Assembly (NCBI GenBank): GCA_946557785.1
Contig: CAMNTH010000006.1
Coordinates: forward strand, 94,857-158,856
Origin: an uncultured Blautia sp.
GTDB taxonomy: Bacteria; Bacillota; Clostridia; Lachnospirales; Lachnospiraceae
Length of the DNA stretch: 64,000 nucleotides
Direction: 5' to 3'
Shown: piece by piece, positions 28,047-37,987 of the stretch
Layout: every line of letters starts with the position of its first letter
How positions within the stretch are numbered: position 1 is the first letter of the stretch
Notes under the pieces: model-generated
What the model was told of the DNA's origin: nothing
The model's database searches: none
What the model saw: the letters and a program-made list of their open reading frames with translations, nothing else
Program-made: the position numbers and the translations under genes

Positions 28047-28208
28047 TCCCAAATTCTCCCTTCTTTTTTTGTGCATAGTTAATAGTTGTTTCTGTGTTTG
28101 TTATGTACAAATTATATTAAACCTTACTAAAAAAGAACATAGAAATTCCAAAACTATTGGATGGACAATTCAGTTCAAACATATTCCTTCCTATATAATA
28201 TGTGGTAA

Positions 28209-28246
28209 GAAAAATGCCCAATGTCCCTAATGACACTGAGCATTTT
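28209..28246 (-). terminator. Terminator after glgP
   Basis: On the minus strand AAATGCTCAGTGTC pairs with GGACATTGGGCATTT (with G-T pairs), followed by TTTCTT. It separates glgP from the rhamnoside operon. Confidence 0.85.
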
Positions 28247-28260
28247 ACTCTTTTATCTTC

Positions 28261-30717
28261 TTATTTCACAAAAACCTTATCCAGATGCCAGATGTCATCT
28301 ACATATTCCTGAATAGTTCTGTCAGATGAGAACTTGCCACTGCATGCAGTATTCAGGATTGCCATCTTAGCCCATCTCTTTTCATCACGGTAAGCTTCTT
28401 CCACACGCTTCTGTGCTTCAGCATAGGAACGGAAGTCAGCCAGGATAAAGTACTGGTCTGGTCTGTTGCTGTAATGGTTGGTCAGAAGGGACTCATACAG
28501 ATCACGGAACAGCTCTGTATCATGGGAGAAGGTTCCGTTGATCAGTTCCATAAGCACCTGACGGATATCACCGTCTGTATTGTAGATCACATTTGGATCA
28601 TATCCGCCGTGAGTTTCGTAGTTAATAACCTCATCAGAGCTTAAACCAAAAATAAATGCATTTTCAGCACCAACCTCTTCTACAATCTCAACGTTTGCGC
28701 CGTCCATCGTTCCAAGTGTAGGAGCACCATTTAACATGAACTTCATGTTTCCTGTACCGGAAGCCTCTTTACTTGCAGTAGAAATCTGCTCGGAGACATC
28801 TGCCGCTGCAAAGATCATTTCTGCATTGGATACACGGTAGTTCTCAATAAATACAACCTTCAGCTTGCCGTTAATGGAAGCATCATTGTTTACCACATTT
28901 GCTACAGAGTTAATCAGTTTGATGATCTTCTTTGCACGCTCATAGCCTGCTGATGCTTTTGCACCGAAAATAAAGGTTCTTGGATAGAAATCCATTTCCG
29001 GGTGCAGCTTGATCTGGTCATACAGATAGATGACATGCAGGATATTCAGAAGCTGACGTTTGTACTCATGAAGTCTCTTAACCTGAACATCGAAAATGGA
29101 ACGCGGATTTACTTCCACTCCATTATGCTCCAGGATATATTTTGCAAGACGAACCTTATTCTGGTATTTGATATTCATGAATTCCTGCTGTGCTTTTTCA
29201 TCATCCGCATAGATTGCAAGCTTCTTAATCTGCGGAAGATCAGTTACCCAATCGCTGCCGATATGGTCTGTGATCCAATCAGAAAGGAGCTGATTCCCAT
29301 GAGCCAGGAAACGTCTCTGGGTAATGCCGTTAGTTTTATTATTAAACTTTTCAGGCATCATCTCATAGAAATCTCTTAAAGTTTCTTTCTTCAGGATTTC
29401 CGTATGAAGCTGTGCAACGCCGTTTACAGAATAGCCTGCAACGATTGCAAGATTTGCCATTTTTACCTGACCGTCATAGATCACTGCCATGTTCTTGATC
29501 TTATCATAGTTTCCAGGATATTTTGCCTGTACTTCCATAATAAAGCGGCGGTTGATCTCCTCAATGATCTGATATACACGGGGAAGCAGTCTGGAGAACA
29601 GCTCGATGGGCCATTTTTCCAGAGCCTCGGACATGATGGTGTGGTTGGTATAAGCTACACATTTAGTTGTAATAGCCCATGCAGCATCCCATCCAAGTCC
29701 TTCCTCATCCATCAGGATACGCATCAGTTCTGCTACTGCTACTGTTGGATGTGTATCATTCATCTGGAATACCACTTTTTCATACAGCTTATGAATATCG
29801 CTGTGGCTCTTCTTATATTTTTCAATTGCTGCCTGAAGGCTGGCAGATACGAAGAAGTACTGCTGTTTGAGACGAAGCTCTTTACCTGCATAATGATTAT
29901 CGTTAGGATAAAGTACCTCTACGATATTGCGGGCAAGGTTCTCCTGCTCAACAGCTTTTTTATAATCACCTTTGTCAAAGGAATCAAGACCGAAGTCTAC
30001 GATCGGCTCTGCATCCCAGATACGCAGGGTATTTACAATTTTATTATTATATCCTACGATAGGCATATCATAGGGAATCGCTCTGACAGCCTGATATCCC
30101 TCGTGGATAAACTTGTTCTCACATTTTACCGGATCATATTCTACTCTTACATGACCGCCAAAATGCACCTCTTTTGCATATTCCGGACGGCGCAGTTCAA
30201 ATGGGTAACCTTCCTTCAGCCAGTTATCCGGTACTTCAAGCTGGAAACCGTCTTTGATCTGCTGCTTAAACATACCGTAACGGTAACGGATACCACAGCC
30301 GTATGCACAGTAATTCAAAGTTGCCAGAGAATCCAAAAAGCATGCTGCCAGACGTCCAAGACCACCGTTTCCAAGTGCAGGATCCGGTTCCTGGTCCTCA
30401 AGTACATTCAGATCCAGTCCCAGTTCATCCAGCGCTTCTTTTACCTCGTTGTATGCTGTCAGGTTGATCAGGTTATTTCCCAGCGCACGTCCCATCAGGA
30501 ATTCCATGGACATATAATATACAATCTTCGGATCCTGTTTGTCATATGCCTTCTGGGTTTCCAGCCAGTTATCAATGATAACGTCCTTCACCGTGTAGCT
30601 GACAGCCTGGAAAAGCTGCTGCTGTGTTGCCTCTTCTAAAGTTTTGCGGTAGAGAAATTTTACGTTTTCTTTTACGCTCTCTTTAAAAGCCTCTTTTTTA
30701 AACTGCTTGTCAATCAT
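28261..30717 (-). CDS. glgP: Glycogen/maltodextrin phosphorylase
   Basis: An 818-residue GT35 enzyme that releases glucose 1-phosphate from glycogen or maltodextrin ends. The N-terminal part has YYMSMEFLMGRALGNNLINL and EDQEPDPALGNGGLGRLAAC. The C-terminal part has EASGTGNMKFMLNGA, whose lysine binds pyridoxal phosphate. Length is standard. AGGAGG lies before the ATG. It follows ileS by 76 bases on the same strand, an unusual partnership; an inverted repeat sits between them. Confidence 0.96.
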   Translation of the reverse strand: MIDKQFKKEAFKESVKENVKFLYRKTLEEATQQQLFQAVSYTVKDVIIDNWLETQKAYDKQDPKIVYYMSMEFLMGRALGNNLINLTAYNEVKEALDELGLDLNVLEDQEPDPALGNGGLGRLAACFLDSLATLNYCAYGCGIRYRYGMFKQQIKDGFQLEVPDNWLKEGYPFELRRPEYAKEVHFGGHVRVEYDPVKCENKFIHEGYQAVRAIPYDMPIVGYNNKIVNTLRIWDAEPIVDFGLDSFDKGDYKKAVEQENLARNIVEVLYPNDNHYAGKELRLKQQYFFVSASLQAAIEKYKKSHSDIHKLYEKVVFQMNDTHPTVAVAELMRILMDEEGLGWDAAWAITTKCVAYTNHTIMSEALEKWPIELFSRLLPRVYQIIEEINRRFIMEVQAKYPGNYDKIKNMAVIYDGQVKMANLAIVAGYSVNGVAQLHTEILKKETLRDFYEMMPEKFNNKTNGITQRRFLAHGNQLLSDWITDHIGSDWVTDLPQIKKLAIYADDEKAQQEFMNIKYQNKVRLAKYILEHNGVEVNPRSIFDVQVKRLHEYKRQLLNILHVIYLYDQIKLHPEMDFYPRTFIFGAKASAGYERAKKIIKLINSVANVVNNDASINGKLKVVFIENYRVSNAEMIFAAADVSEQISTASKEASGTGNMKFMLNGAPTLGTMDGANVEIVEEVGAENAFIFGLSSDEVINYETHGGYDPNVIYNTDGDIRQVLMELINGTFSHDTELFRDLYESLLTNHYSNRPDQYFILADFRSYAEAQKRVEEAYRDEKRWAKMAILNTACSGKFSSDRTIQEYVDDIWHLDKVFVK

Positions 30718-30760
30718 TCCTTAACCTCCTAATCATTTGTGCCATTGGTTCTGCAGCCAG

Positions 30761-30797
30761 ATGGCATGCCATAGGAAGGCAGATACTGCCTTCCTAT
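30761..30797. repeat. Inverted repeat between ileS and glgP
   Basis: ATAGGAAGGCAG and CTGCCTTCCTAT flank a three-base loop at 30771-30797, overlapping the ileS stop. An adjacent perfect palindrome, ATGGCATGCCAT, lies at 30761-30772. There is no T-run, so it is not a canonical terminator; it may protect mRNA ends or bind a protein. Confidence 0.6.
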
Positions 30798-33700
30798 AGC
30801 TTTGTCACACCAAGAGTAACCTTTTCTTTGTTGATGTTCCACTCCTTCACATAGCCTGAGACTTCCCCAAGGACTACATTTTCAGCAAGAACATCCTTCA
30901 TGATATCCTCCTGATGTGTTTGCATAATTTCCATGATTTTGTCGTTATCTTTTACACACACGCTGATCTTATCCATCACCTCAAAGCCAGCCTCTTTTCT
31001 CATAGTCTGTACCTTGCTGATAATCTCCCGGACAAAGCCCTCTTCGATCAGCTCCGGAGTCAGGTTCGTATCCAGGACAACGGAAACCTCTCCATCCGTC
31101 TCAGTTACATAACCCTCTGTCTGTGCAGTCTCAATCAGTAGGTCTTCCTCAGACAGCTCCACTTTATTGCCGTTTACATCCAGGGTAAGAACACCCGCGG
31201 ATCTTAACTCCTGCATAGCCTTGCTTCCGTCAATGTCCGTAAGGACCTGGCGGATGCCTCCCAGGAGTTTGCCGTATTTCGGTCCAACGGTCCGAAGCTG
31301 CGGCTTAAAGCTGTAAGAAATAAAGGATTCCACATCATTGGCAAATTTCACCTCTTTTACATTCAGCTCGTCTGCAATGATGTCTGTAAAGAAGGTATCC
31401 ATTTCCTTTTCAGCTTTGACAAACATATTTCCGATAGGCTGGCGGTTCTTGATGTTAGCCGTATTTCTGGCTGCACGTCCAAGAACAACGATCTTCAGAA
31501 GCTCTTCCATATCCGCTTCCAGATCCTTTCTGATCCATTCCTCTTTTACTTCCGGGAAGTCACAGAGATGGATGCTTTCCGGAGCATCTTTGTCAATACT
31601 TCTTACAAGATTCTGATAGATGTCCTCTGTCATAAACGGGATCATAGGAGCTGCTGCCTTAGAAATAGTCACCAGGGCAGTATATAGGGTCATATATGCA
31701 TTGATCTTGTCCTGCTCCATTCCCTTTGCCCAGAAACGTTCACGGCTTCTTCTTACATACCAGTTGCTCATTTCATCCACAAATTCCTGAAGTGCTCTTG
31801 CGCTCTCCGGAATGCGGTAATTAGCAAGATTATCATCCACAGCCTTCACCACGGAGTTCAGCTTGCTTAGGAGCCACTTGTCCATAACCGGAAGTTTGTC
31901 ATAGTCTAAAGTATATTTTGTTGCATCGAAGTTGTCAATATTGGCATAAAGCACAAAAAATGCGTACGTATTCCACAAAGTGCTCATAAATTTGCGCTGT
32001 CCTTCTACAACAGCCTTGCCATGAAAGCGGTTTGGCAGCCACGGAGCACTGTTGATATAGAAATACCAGCGGATCGCATCTGCACCGTATTTTTCCAGTG
32101 CATCAAAAGGATCCACCGCATTTCCTTTGGACTTGCTCATCTTCTGGCCGTTTTCATCCTGTATATGTCCCAAAACAATAACGTTTTTGTAAGGAGCCTT
32201 GTTAAACAGCAGGGTAGACTCTGCAAGCAGAGAATAAAACCATCCTCTTGTCTGGTCTACAGCCTCGGAAATAAAGTCCGCAGGGAACTGTTTTTCAAAA
32301 AGATCTTGATTTTCAAATGGATAATGGTGCTGTGCAAACGGCATAGCTCCTGAATCAAACCAGCAGTCAATTACTTCAGGCACACGGTGCATTTCCTTGC
32401 CGCACTCCGGACATTTGATGGTGATCTCATCAATATACGGGCGATGCAGCTCTACAGTCCTTGCCTTTTCATTGCCGCTCATCTCAAACAGTTCCTGGCG
32501 GCTTCCGATCGAATGCATATGTCCGCATTCACACTCCCAGATGTTCAGCGGAGTTCCCCAGTAGCGGTTACGGCTGATGCCCCAATCCTGCACATTCTCC
32601 AGCCAGTCTCCAAAACGGCCTTTGCCGATGCTCTCCGGAATCCAGTTAATGGTATTATTATTGCGGATCAGGTCATCCTTTACCTCAGTCATCTTAATGA
32701 ACCAGGATTCCCGTGCATAGTAGATCAGCGGTGTATCGCATCTCCAGCAATGAGGATAATCATGTTCAAATTTCGGTGCGTCAAAAAGCTTGCCCTCTTT
32801 ATCCAGGTCTGTAAGCACCATTGGGTCTGCCTTCTTTACAAAAACGCCTGCATAAGGAGTTTCCCCGGACATATTTCCCTGTCCGTCTACAAACTGTACA
32901 AATGGCAGATTATACTTACGCCCTACCCGGTTATCGTCTTCACCAAATGCAGGAGCGATATGAACAATACCTGTACCATCGCTCATAGTAACGTATCCAT
33001 CACAAACTACAAAATGGCCTTTCTTTCTCTGTTTCTCAGCCGCTTCTCCTGTGCATGCAAATAGCGGTTCATATTCCTTATACTCAAGGTCTGTACCTTT
33101 GTAAGTCTCCAGAACCTGGTAAGCCGGAGCCTCTTCCCCTGCAAGCTTTCCAAGAACCTTGTCAAGAAGTGCTTCTGCCATATAATAAGTATATCCGTCA
33201 GCAGCCTTTACTTTACAGTAAGTCTCTTCCGGATTTACACAAAGGGCCACGTTAGACGGCAGTGTCCAGGGCGTTGTGGTCCATGCCAGGAAGTAAGCAT
33301 CCTCTCCGATTACCTTAAAGCGAACGATGGCAGAACGCTCCTTAACGGTCTTATACCCCTGAGAAACCTCCTGTGCAGACAAAGGAGTTCCGCAGCGGGG
33401 ACAATAAGGAACAATCTTAAATCCTTTATACAAAAGTTCCTTATTCCAGATTTCCTTCAAAGCCCACCATTCTGACTCAATATAATCATCCTCATAAGTT
33501 ACATAGGGATGATCCATATCTGCCCAGAAACCAACGGTAGATGAGAAATCCTCCCACATTCCCTTGTATTTCCACACACTTTCCTTACACTGCTGGATAA
33601 ACGGCTCCATACCGTATTCTTCAATCTGCTCCTTGCCGTCCAGCCCCAGCTTCTTCTCTACTTCCAGTTCTACAGGCAGTCCATGGGTATCCCACCCTGC

Positions 33701-33946
33701 CTTACGGGGAACCATATTCCCTTTCATTGTTCTGTATCTTGGAATCATATCCTTAATAACACGGGTAAGAACATGGCCGATATGAGGCTTCCCATTGGCC
33801 GTAGGCGGTCCATCATAAAACGTATAGGACTCACCCTCTTTGCGTGTTTCCATGCTTTTCTCAAAGATGTGATTCGATTTCCAGAACTGCTCAACTTTTT
33901 TTTCGCGGTCAACGAAATTCAAATTCGTGTCAACTTTCTGGTACAC
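30794..33946 (-). CDS. ileS: Isoleucyl-tRNA synthetase, long eukaryote-like type
   Basis: A 1050-residue class I synthetase that charges tRNA-Ile. The ATP site shows GKPHIGHVL (HIGH at 55-58) and GQKMSKSKGN (KMSKS near 600). The CP1 editing domain carries FLAWTTTPWTLPSN. Zinc-binding cysteine pairs occur at YCPRCG and in the 450-530 region. Length and motifs fit the IleRS2 group, which is generally less sensitive to mupirocin than the common bacterial form; this is inferred, not measured. A T-box leader upstream couples expression to uncharged tRNA-Ile. Confidence 0.97.
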   Translation of the reverse strand: MYQKVDTNLNFVDREKKVEQFWKSNHIFEKSMETRKEGESYTFYDGPPTANGKPHIGHVLTRVIKDMIPRYRTMKGNMVPRKAGWDTHGLPVELEVEKKLGLDGKEQIEEYGMEPFIQQCKESVWKYKGMWEDFSSTVGFWADMDHPYVTYEDDYIESEWWALKEIWNKELLYKGFKIVPYCPRCGTPLSAQEVSQGYKTVKERSAIVRFKVIGEDAYFLAWTTTPWTLPSNVALCVNPEETYCKVKAADGYTYYMAEALLDKVLGKLAGEEAPAYQVLETYKGTDLEYKEYEPLFACTGEAAEKQRKKGHFVVCDGYVTMSDGTGIVHIAPAFGEDDNRVGRKYNLPFVQFVDGQGNMSGETPYAGVFVKKADPMVLTDLDKEGKLFDAPKFEHDYPHCWRCDTPLIYYARESWFIKMTEVKDDLIRNNNTINWIPESIGKGRFGDWLENVQDWGISRNRYWGTPLNIWECECGHMHSIGSRQELFEMSGNEKARTVELHRPYIDEITIKCPECGKEMHRVPEVIDCWFDSGAMPFAQHHYPFENQDLFEKQFPADFISEAVDQTRGWFYSLLAESTLLFNKAPYKNVIVLGHIQDENGQKMSKSKGNAVDPFDALEKYGADAIRWYFYINSAPWLPNRFHGKAVVEGQRKFMSTLWNTYAFFVLYANIDNFDATKYTLDYDKLPVMDKWLLSKLNSVVKAVDDNLANYRIPESARALQEFVDEMSNWYVRRSRERFWAKGMEQDKINAYMTLYTALVTISKAAAPMIPFMTEDIYQNLVRSIDKDAPESIHLCDFPEVKEEWIRKDLEADMEELLKIVVLGRAARNTANIKNRQPIGNMFVKAEKEMDTFFTDIIADELNVKEVKFANDVESFISYSFKPQLRTVGPKYGKLLGGIRQVLTDIDGSKAMQELRSAGVLTLDVNGNKVELSEEDLLIETAQTEGYVTETDGEVSVVLDTNLTPELIEEGFVREIISKVQTMRKEAGFEVMDKISVCVKDNDKIMEIMQTHQEDIMKDVLAENVVLGEVSGYVKEWNINKEKVTLGVTKL

Positions 33947-33969
33947 TGCTGTTCCCTCCTTATTAGATT

Positions 33970-34250
33970 AAATAAAAAAAACTTCCGTCCCTGTAAAAGG
34001 ACGAAAGTAACTCTCACTTCGCACCACCTGTTACACTGCACGGGCATCCTGGTATACTTTTATCCACTCTGCCGATACATGTTCCCTGTAACGGGGGAAA
34101 AACCGTCTATTCCTAATCCGCACCAATACCTTTCGGAAAAGCAACTCCGGAGTGATCTTCCGCCAACCTTACTGGCACCGGGCTTCCACCTGCCCCCGGC
34201 TCTCTGTCGCTTTCCCAGTCAGCATACTGTCTCCATCTAAGTCTTTGCAT
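33970..34250 (-). promoter_or_regulatory. T-box leader of ileS
   Basis: On the minus strand the leader shows AGAGAGCCGGGGGCAGGTGG (stem I), then GGAAGATCACTCCGGAGTTGC, in which ATC is the likely isoleucine specifier codon. It ends with the T-box bulge AACAGGTGGTGCG (about 34020-34033). A terminator stem (TTTCGTCC...GGGACGGAA plus eight T, about 33973-34008) follows. Uncharged tRNA-Ile would pair with specifier and T-box, favour the antiterminator and switch on ileS. Confidence 0.95.
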
Positions 34251-34421
34251 ATTTTTTCGTGTGCTGATTTATTATAAGATTATAAAATTCCATATGTCAA
34301 GCTCTTTTTATAATTTTTATTGTTTTTATTATTTCTATTCTGTATAATGAATAAAATAGAAGCCTGCTCCGCAGGCCGCACAGGGGAGATAGATAATCAA
34401 AAAAAGAAGGGTTGTTTAATT

Positions 34422-35654
34422 ATGATAAAAAAGAAACCAAACCGCTTTCTGCGTCTTGCCGGAAGCCTGCTGTGCACAGCGCTCCTATTAAACCAGCCTG
34501 CGTTTATTTATGGAGCAGAAGACAGCTCCCAGACTGCAGAGCCAACGCCTGACCCACACACCCCATATTACGCTCAGGATGCCTCCACAGACTCCATCCC
34601 CGGATGGCCTAAGGGACCGCAGATTGAAGGAGAATCTGCCATAGTCATGGATGTCTATACCGAAGCTGTTCTCTATGCCAAAAACATTGATAAGCAGCAA
34701 TACCCGGCCAGCATCACCAAAATCATGACCACGCTTCTGGGCTGTGAAAACCTGGATTTAAAAGCCAAAATGACTGTCTCCGAGACTGCTGCCTACGGGA
34801 TCGAGCCCGGCAGCTCCAGTATTTATGCAGATACAGGGGAAGAATTCAATGTAACACAGGCTCTGATGGCAGTCATGCTGGAATCCGCCAATGAAATGTC
34901 CATTGCCATTGGAGAGGAAGTCAGCGGATCCACCAAAAAATTTGTAGAATTGATGAATGAGCGTGCCCGGCAGATGGGATGCACCAAAACGCACTTTAAC
35001 AATCCCAACGGCCTGCCTGACGAAACTCATTATACCACAGCCAGGGACATGGCCAAAATCGCAAAAGCAGCCTGGTTTAACCCGCTGTTCCGAAAATTTG
35101 TCACCAAAGACCTATACGAGATCCCGCCCACCAATAAGCAGCCGGAAACCCGGTACCTGCTCAACCATCACAAAATGATGAAGGGCAGGGACTACGCCTA
35201 TGACGGCGTTGCAGGAGGCAAAACAGGCTACACGGACGCTGCCGGAAGTACCCTCGTCACATTTGCGAAACGGGGCAGCACCATTCTTCTGGTTGTCGTA
35301 TTAAACTCCGTCAATGGAGCATGGTCTGACACAGCAGCACTTTTGGACTATGGCTTTGATAATTTTGAACGTGTAAACATGAAGGTAGACCTGGAACCAG
35401 TGCCCCAAAAAACACTTCCCAGTGAAAAATACATCCTGAAAAACGCAGGAGACACTTTCCCCTTCTTCTACACCCGCAGCGTATATGTTTCTGTTCCAAA
35501 AGGAGCTGACATTTCCGGTCTTACAACAAAAAAAGCCCTGCTGCACGATGCCGCAGGACCTTTAAGGCTGAGAACCAGATATTATTATAATGACCACCCA
35601 GTAGGACTGGGTATTCAGTATGAACGAAATATACTGTCTGACTTGCTTCACTAA
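34422..35654 (+). CDS. D-alanyl-D-alanine carboxypeptidase, S11 family (DacF-like)
   Basis: A 410-residue penicillin-binding protein that trims the terminal D-Ala of peptidoglycan stem peptides outside the membrane. A signal peptide covers about residues 1-31. The active-site motifs are SITK (S97, K100), SAN (155-157) and KTG (267-269). A C-terminal beta domain and amphipathic end complete the family architecture. The ATG at 34422 was chosen because the signal peptide begins there. It diverges from the ileS T-box. Confidence 0.93.
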   Translation: MIKKKPNRFLRLAGSLLCTALLLNQPAFIYGAEDSSQTAEPTPDPHTPYYAQDASTDSIPGWPKGPQIEGESAIVMDVYTEAVLYAKNIDKQQYPASITKIMTTLLGCENLDLKAKMTVSETAAYGIEPGSSSIYADTGEEFNVTQALMAVMLESANEMSIAIGEEVSGSTKKFVELMNERARQMGCTKTHFNNPNGLPDETHYTTARDMAKIAKAAWFNPLFRKFVTKDLYEIPPTNKQPETRYLLNHHKMMKGRDYAYDGVAGGKTGYTDAAGSTLVTFAKRGSTILLVVVLNSVNGAWSDTAALLDYGFDNFERVNMKVDLEPVPQKTLPSEKYILKNAGDTFPFFYTRSVYVSVPKGADISGLTTKKALLHDAAGPLRLRTRYYYNDHPVGLGIQYERNILSDLLH

Positions 35655-35668
35655 ACCAATTTAAAACC

Positions 35669-36625
35669 TCATTTTATTGTGACGCGCCGCTTCTTCTGCT
35701 TTTTCAGCCGGAGGGATTCCTTTTTTTCCCGGAGTTCCTCCGCTTCTTCTGCTGTTACAACCCTCAATGTCTTAACTGCATAAAATTTATTTTCCTCCGT
35801 ACGCCGGATTTTGATCTTTCCCCTCACATAACCGTGTTTTTGGCAAACAGATATACTTTCATAAATTTTTGAATTATTCAAAAACCATCTAATTTTTCTT
35901 TTCGCAGGAATATGGCATAGGGGACAGCGCGTGCTGCTTACTTCCCTGTCCTTCATAACCTTTTCTTTGTCGTCAAATTCTCTGGAAACATATTTGTCAT
36001 AAAAAGGATAGGAAATATGGATTTCCTGTTTTCTGCTCTTTGGATTCTGATAAACATCAATGGAATAATTGGGAAAAATACAGTCCCAGTCAATTCTTTT
36101 TAAAACCTCACTTGTATAATAGGCATCCGCAAGAGCCCTGTGAAAATTCTTCTCTTTTTTAATATTCAAAAAATCAGCGGCATATTCCAAAGAACGTCTG
36201 CTTTTGCAGTCCTCAAATCCAATGCTGAATATTTTCTGTACATTATAATACTTTACCGGGCCGGGAATCAGGTACATCATTTCATAATATTTCAAATTTC
36301 TCTGAAGCTCCATTAAGTCCTGATTCCCCCAGGTAAAAAATTGACACTCATTTCCGCACCATTCCAGAAACTCCCTGGCAGCTTGGGGGAATGGTATTCC
36401 TTTCATCAAATCTCTATAATTCACATGAATCACTTCATGGATACTGTCATGGATCCATTTATATACCTGCGGCTTGATCAAGCGCTGAAAGCTGCCCACT
36501 GTTTCAAACTGCTCATTCAGCTTCACTGCCCCGATTTCTATAATTTCAAAAGGCAGACGGCTGTTGGAATTCCTCTTGCCGCCCGGACACTGATTCCACT
36601 CCAGGTCAAAAACAATATAATTCAT
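35669..36625 (-). CDS. DEDDh-type 3'-5' exonuclease
   Basis: A 318-residue protein. The N-terminal exonuclease domain (1-180) carries the acidic motifs VFDLEWNQ, the FTWGNQDLMEL block and FHRALADAYYTSEVL, the set found in ERI1/KapD-like RNase T-family nucleases. The C-terminal 130 residues contain a CPLC...C zinc-ribbon-like part and a very basic tail ending KKQKKRR. It may act on structured RNA or DNA; the substrate is not known. The start lies four bases after the nucleoside hydrolase stop. Confidence 0.85.
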   Translation of the reverse strand: MNYIVFDLEWNQCPGGKRNSNSRLPFEIIEIGAVKLNEQFETVGSFQRLIKPQVYKWIHDSIHEVIHVNYRDLMKGIPFPQAAREFLEWCGNECQFFTWGNQDLMELQRNLKYYEMMYLIPGPVKYYNVQKIFSIGFEDCKSRRSLEYAADFLNIKKEKNFHRALADAYYTSEVLKRIDWDCIFPNYSIDVYQNPKSRKQEIHISYPFYDKYVSREFDDKEKVMKDREVSSTRCPLCHIPAKRKIRWFLNNSKIYESISVCQKHGYVRGKIKIRRTEENKFYAVKTLRVVTAEEAEELREKKESLRLKKQKKRRVTIK

Positions 36626-36629
36626 GAAT

Positions 36630-37601
36630 TTATTCCTTATATTTCCCTTTCATCGATTCGCCAAGTTCATAAAGAGCCGTAATAAGATACTCCTGGAATC
36701 TTTCCTGGTCTGCATCCAGAAGTACTATAGAATTCAGCTCTTCTTCGTCATGATTCCACCAGCGTAGGTCACACACCGTTGTACCTCTTGCCTGTCCGTC
36801 AGAGCATTCCACGCTTAAGATAGTCCTTTTCCCAGTAAAAATCTCCGGATGCAGAAGATACATCCACGGCACCGCATCATGAACGCTTACCTCTCCCCTG
36901 TATTTCGTGGAGGTATTCTCCAATACGAAGCCTGCCATATCGCCGCAGATCTTAGCTGCCGGGTTTCCTGACTGGCACAGCTTCATAACCTGATTCCGTT
37001 TCAGAGTACATTTCAAAGTTACGTCCAGCCCGCACATTACAAGGGGAATCCCTGACATAAATACAATACTTGCAGCTTCCGGATCCACATAAATATTAAA
37101 CTCCGCAGAGGGCGTTACATTCCCGCCCATGGCTGCCCCGCCCATAAAAACAATTTCCAGAATCTTCTCTTTCACTTCCGGAAAAAGCTTCAAAAGCATG
37201 GCAATATTAGTCAGAGGCCCTGTGGCTACTATTGTTATTTTTTCCTTTTTTGAAAGCTCCACCAACTTTTTATAAAGAAACAGCACTGCATGTTCTTTTA
37301 CAACGGTTCCGGAAGCTTCCGGAAACTCGCACTGTCCCAGGCCGTTTTCCCCATGAATTTCTCTGGCCAGCAGCGGCTCCTTTACAAGAGGGCCTTCCAT
37401 TCCTCTTGCCACAGGCACATCAAGGCCAAAATATTCTGCAACGTTCAGCGCATTTCTGGTCACCTTTTCAATAGACTGATTCCCGCTTACGGAAGTAATG
37501 CCAAGTATCTGAAATTTATCCTGATTTGCAGCCGCATAAGCCAACGCAATGGCATCATCCACACCAGGATCACAATCCACAATAATTCTTCTCTTTTCCA
37601 T
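36630..37601 (-). CDS. Inosine/uridine-preferring nucleoside hydrolase
   Basis: A 323-residue cytoplasmic hydrolase that cleaves the N-glycosidic bond of ribonucleosides to base and ribose. The calcium-binding motif DCDPGVDDAIAL stands at residues 9-20, with TGPLTNIA and FNIYVDPEAA further on, all typical of the IunH family. The conserved aspartate near the end is in SVHDAVPW. Length is normal. It shares an operon with the exonuclease and fits nucleic-acid salvage. Confidence 0.93.
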   Translation of the reverse strand: MEKRRIIVDCDPGVDDAIALAYAAANQDKFQILGITSVSGNQSIEKVTRNALNVAEYFGLDVPVARGMEGPLVKEPLLAREIHGENGLGQCEFPEASGTVVKEHAVLFLYKKLVELSKKEKITIVATGPLTNIAMLLKLFPEVKEKILEIVFMGGAAMGGNVTPSAEFNIYVDPEAASIVFMSGIPLVMCGLDVTLKCTLKRNQVMKLCQSGNPAAKICGDMAGFVLENTSTKYRGEVSVHDAVPWMYLLHPEIFTGKRTILSVECSDGQARGTTVCDLRWWNHDEEELNSIVLLDADQERFQEYLITALYELGESMKGKYKE

Positions 37602-37894
37602 ATATCATTTCCCCCAAATAATTTTCTATTTCTAAAAATGTCTTTTACTATAATTTGGTCAGTAATCTTAATCCTTTTTAGTATAACAGAGATAGATTTT
37701 TCTTTCAATATAACATCCATTTGTGAAATGTCATTGTTACTGTCAAGTAATATCAGCATCTGGTCATATTTCTCGTCAATTAAACAATAAGACAAATCTG
37801 TATGATTTGGAAGAGGTTTCGGTCCCTTCCTTTATTTTTTTACTTTTGCCAATGAAAATTATACTCTAAGAATATCATTTGCCTGGGATTTACA
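37602..37894. other. Intergenic, promoter region of nucleoside hydrolase
   Basis: AT-rich sequence with no gene I can support. A minus-strand open frame from 37795 overlaps the hydrolase in another phase and is treated as chance. Confidence 0.5.
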
Positions 37895-37941
37895 CAAAAG
37901 CAAAACAAAAGCACCGGCAGATGCTTACTCTCCGCCGGTGT
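37895..37941 (-). terminator. Terminator after htrA
   Basis: On the minus strand CACCGGCGGAGA pairs with TCTGCCGGTG, followed by CTTTTGTTTTG. Confidence 0.88.
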
Positions 37942-37987
37942 TTCGCTTACATAATTCTGTATGATTTATATAATTTGCGCTATTGTA

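Noticed and set aside
29404..30639. 411-codon plus-strand open frame
   Set aside because: It is antisense to glgP, lacks a ribosome site and has low-complexity shadow composition.
37487..37795. 102-codon minus-strand frame before the nucleoside hydrolase
   Set aside because: Its second half overlaps the hydrolase in another phase and there is no ribosome site.
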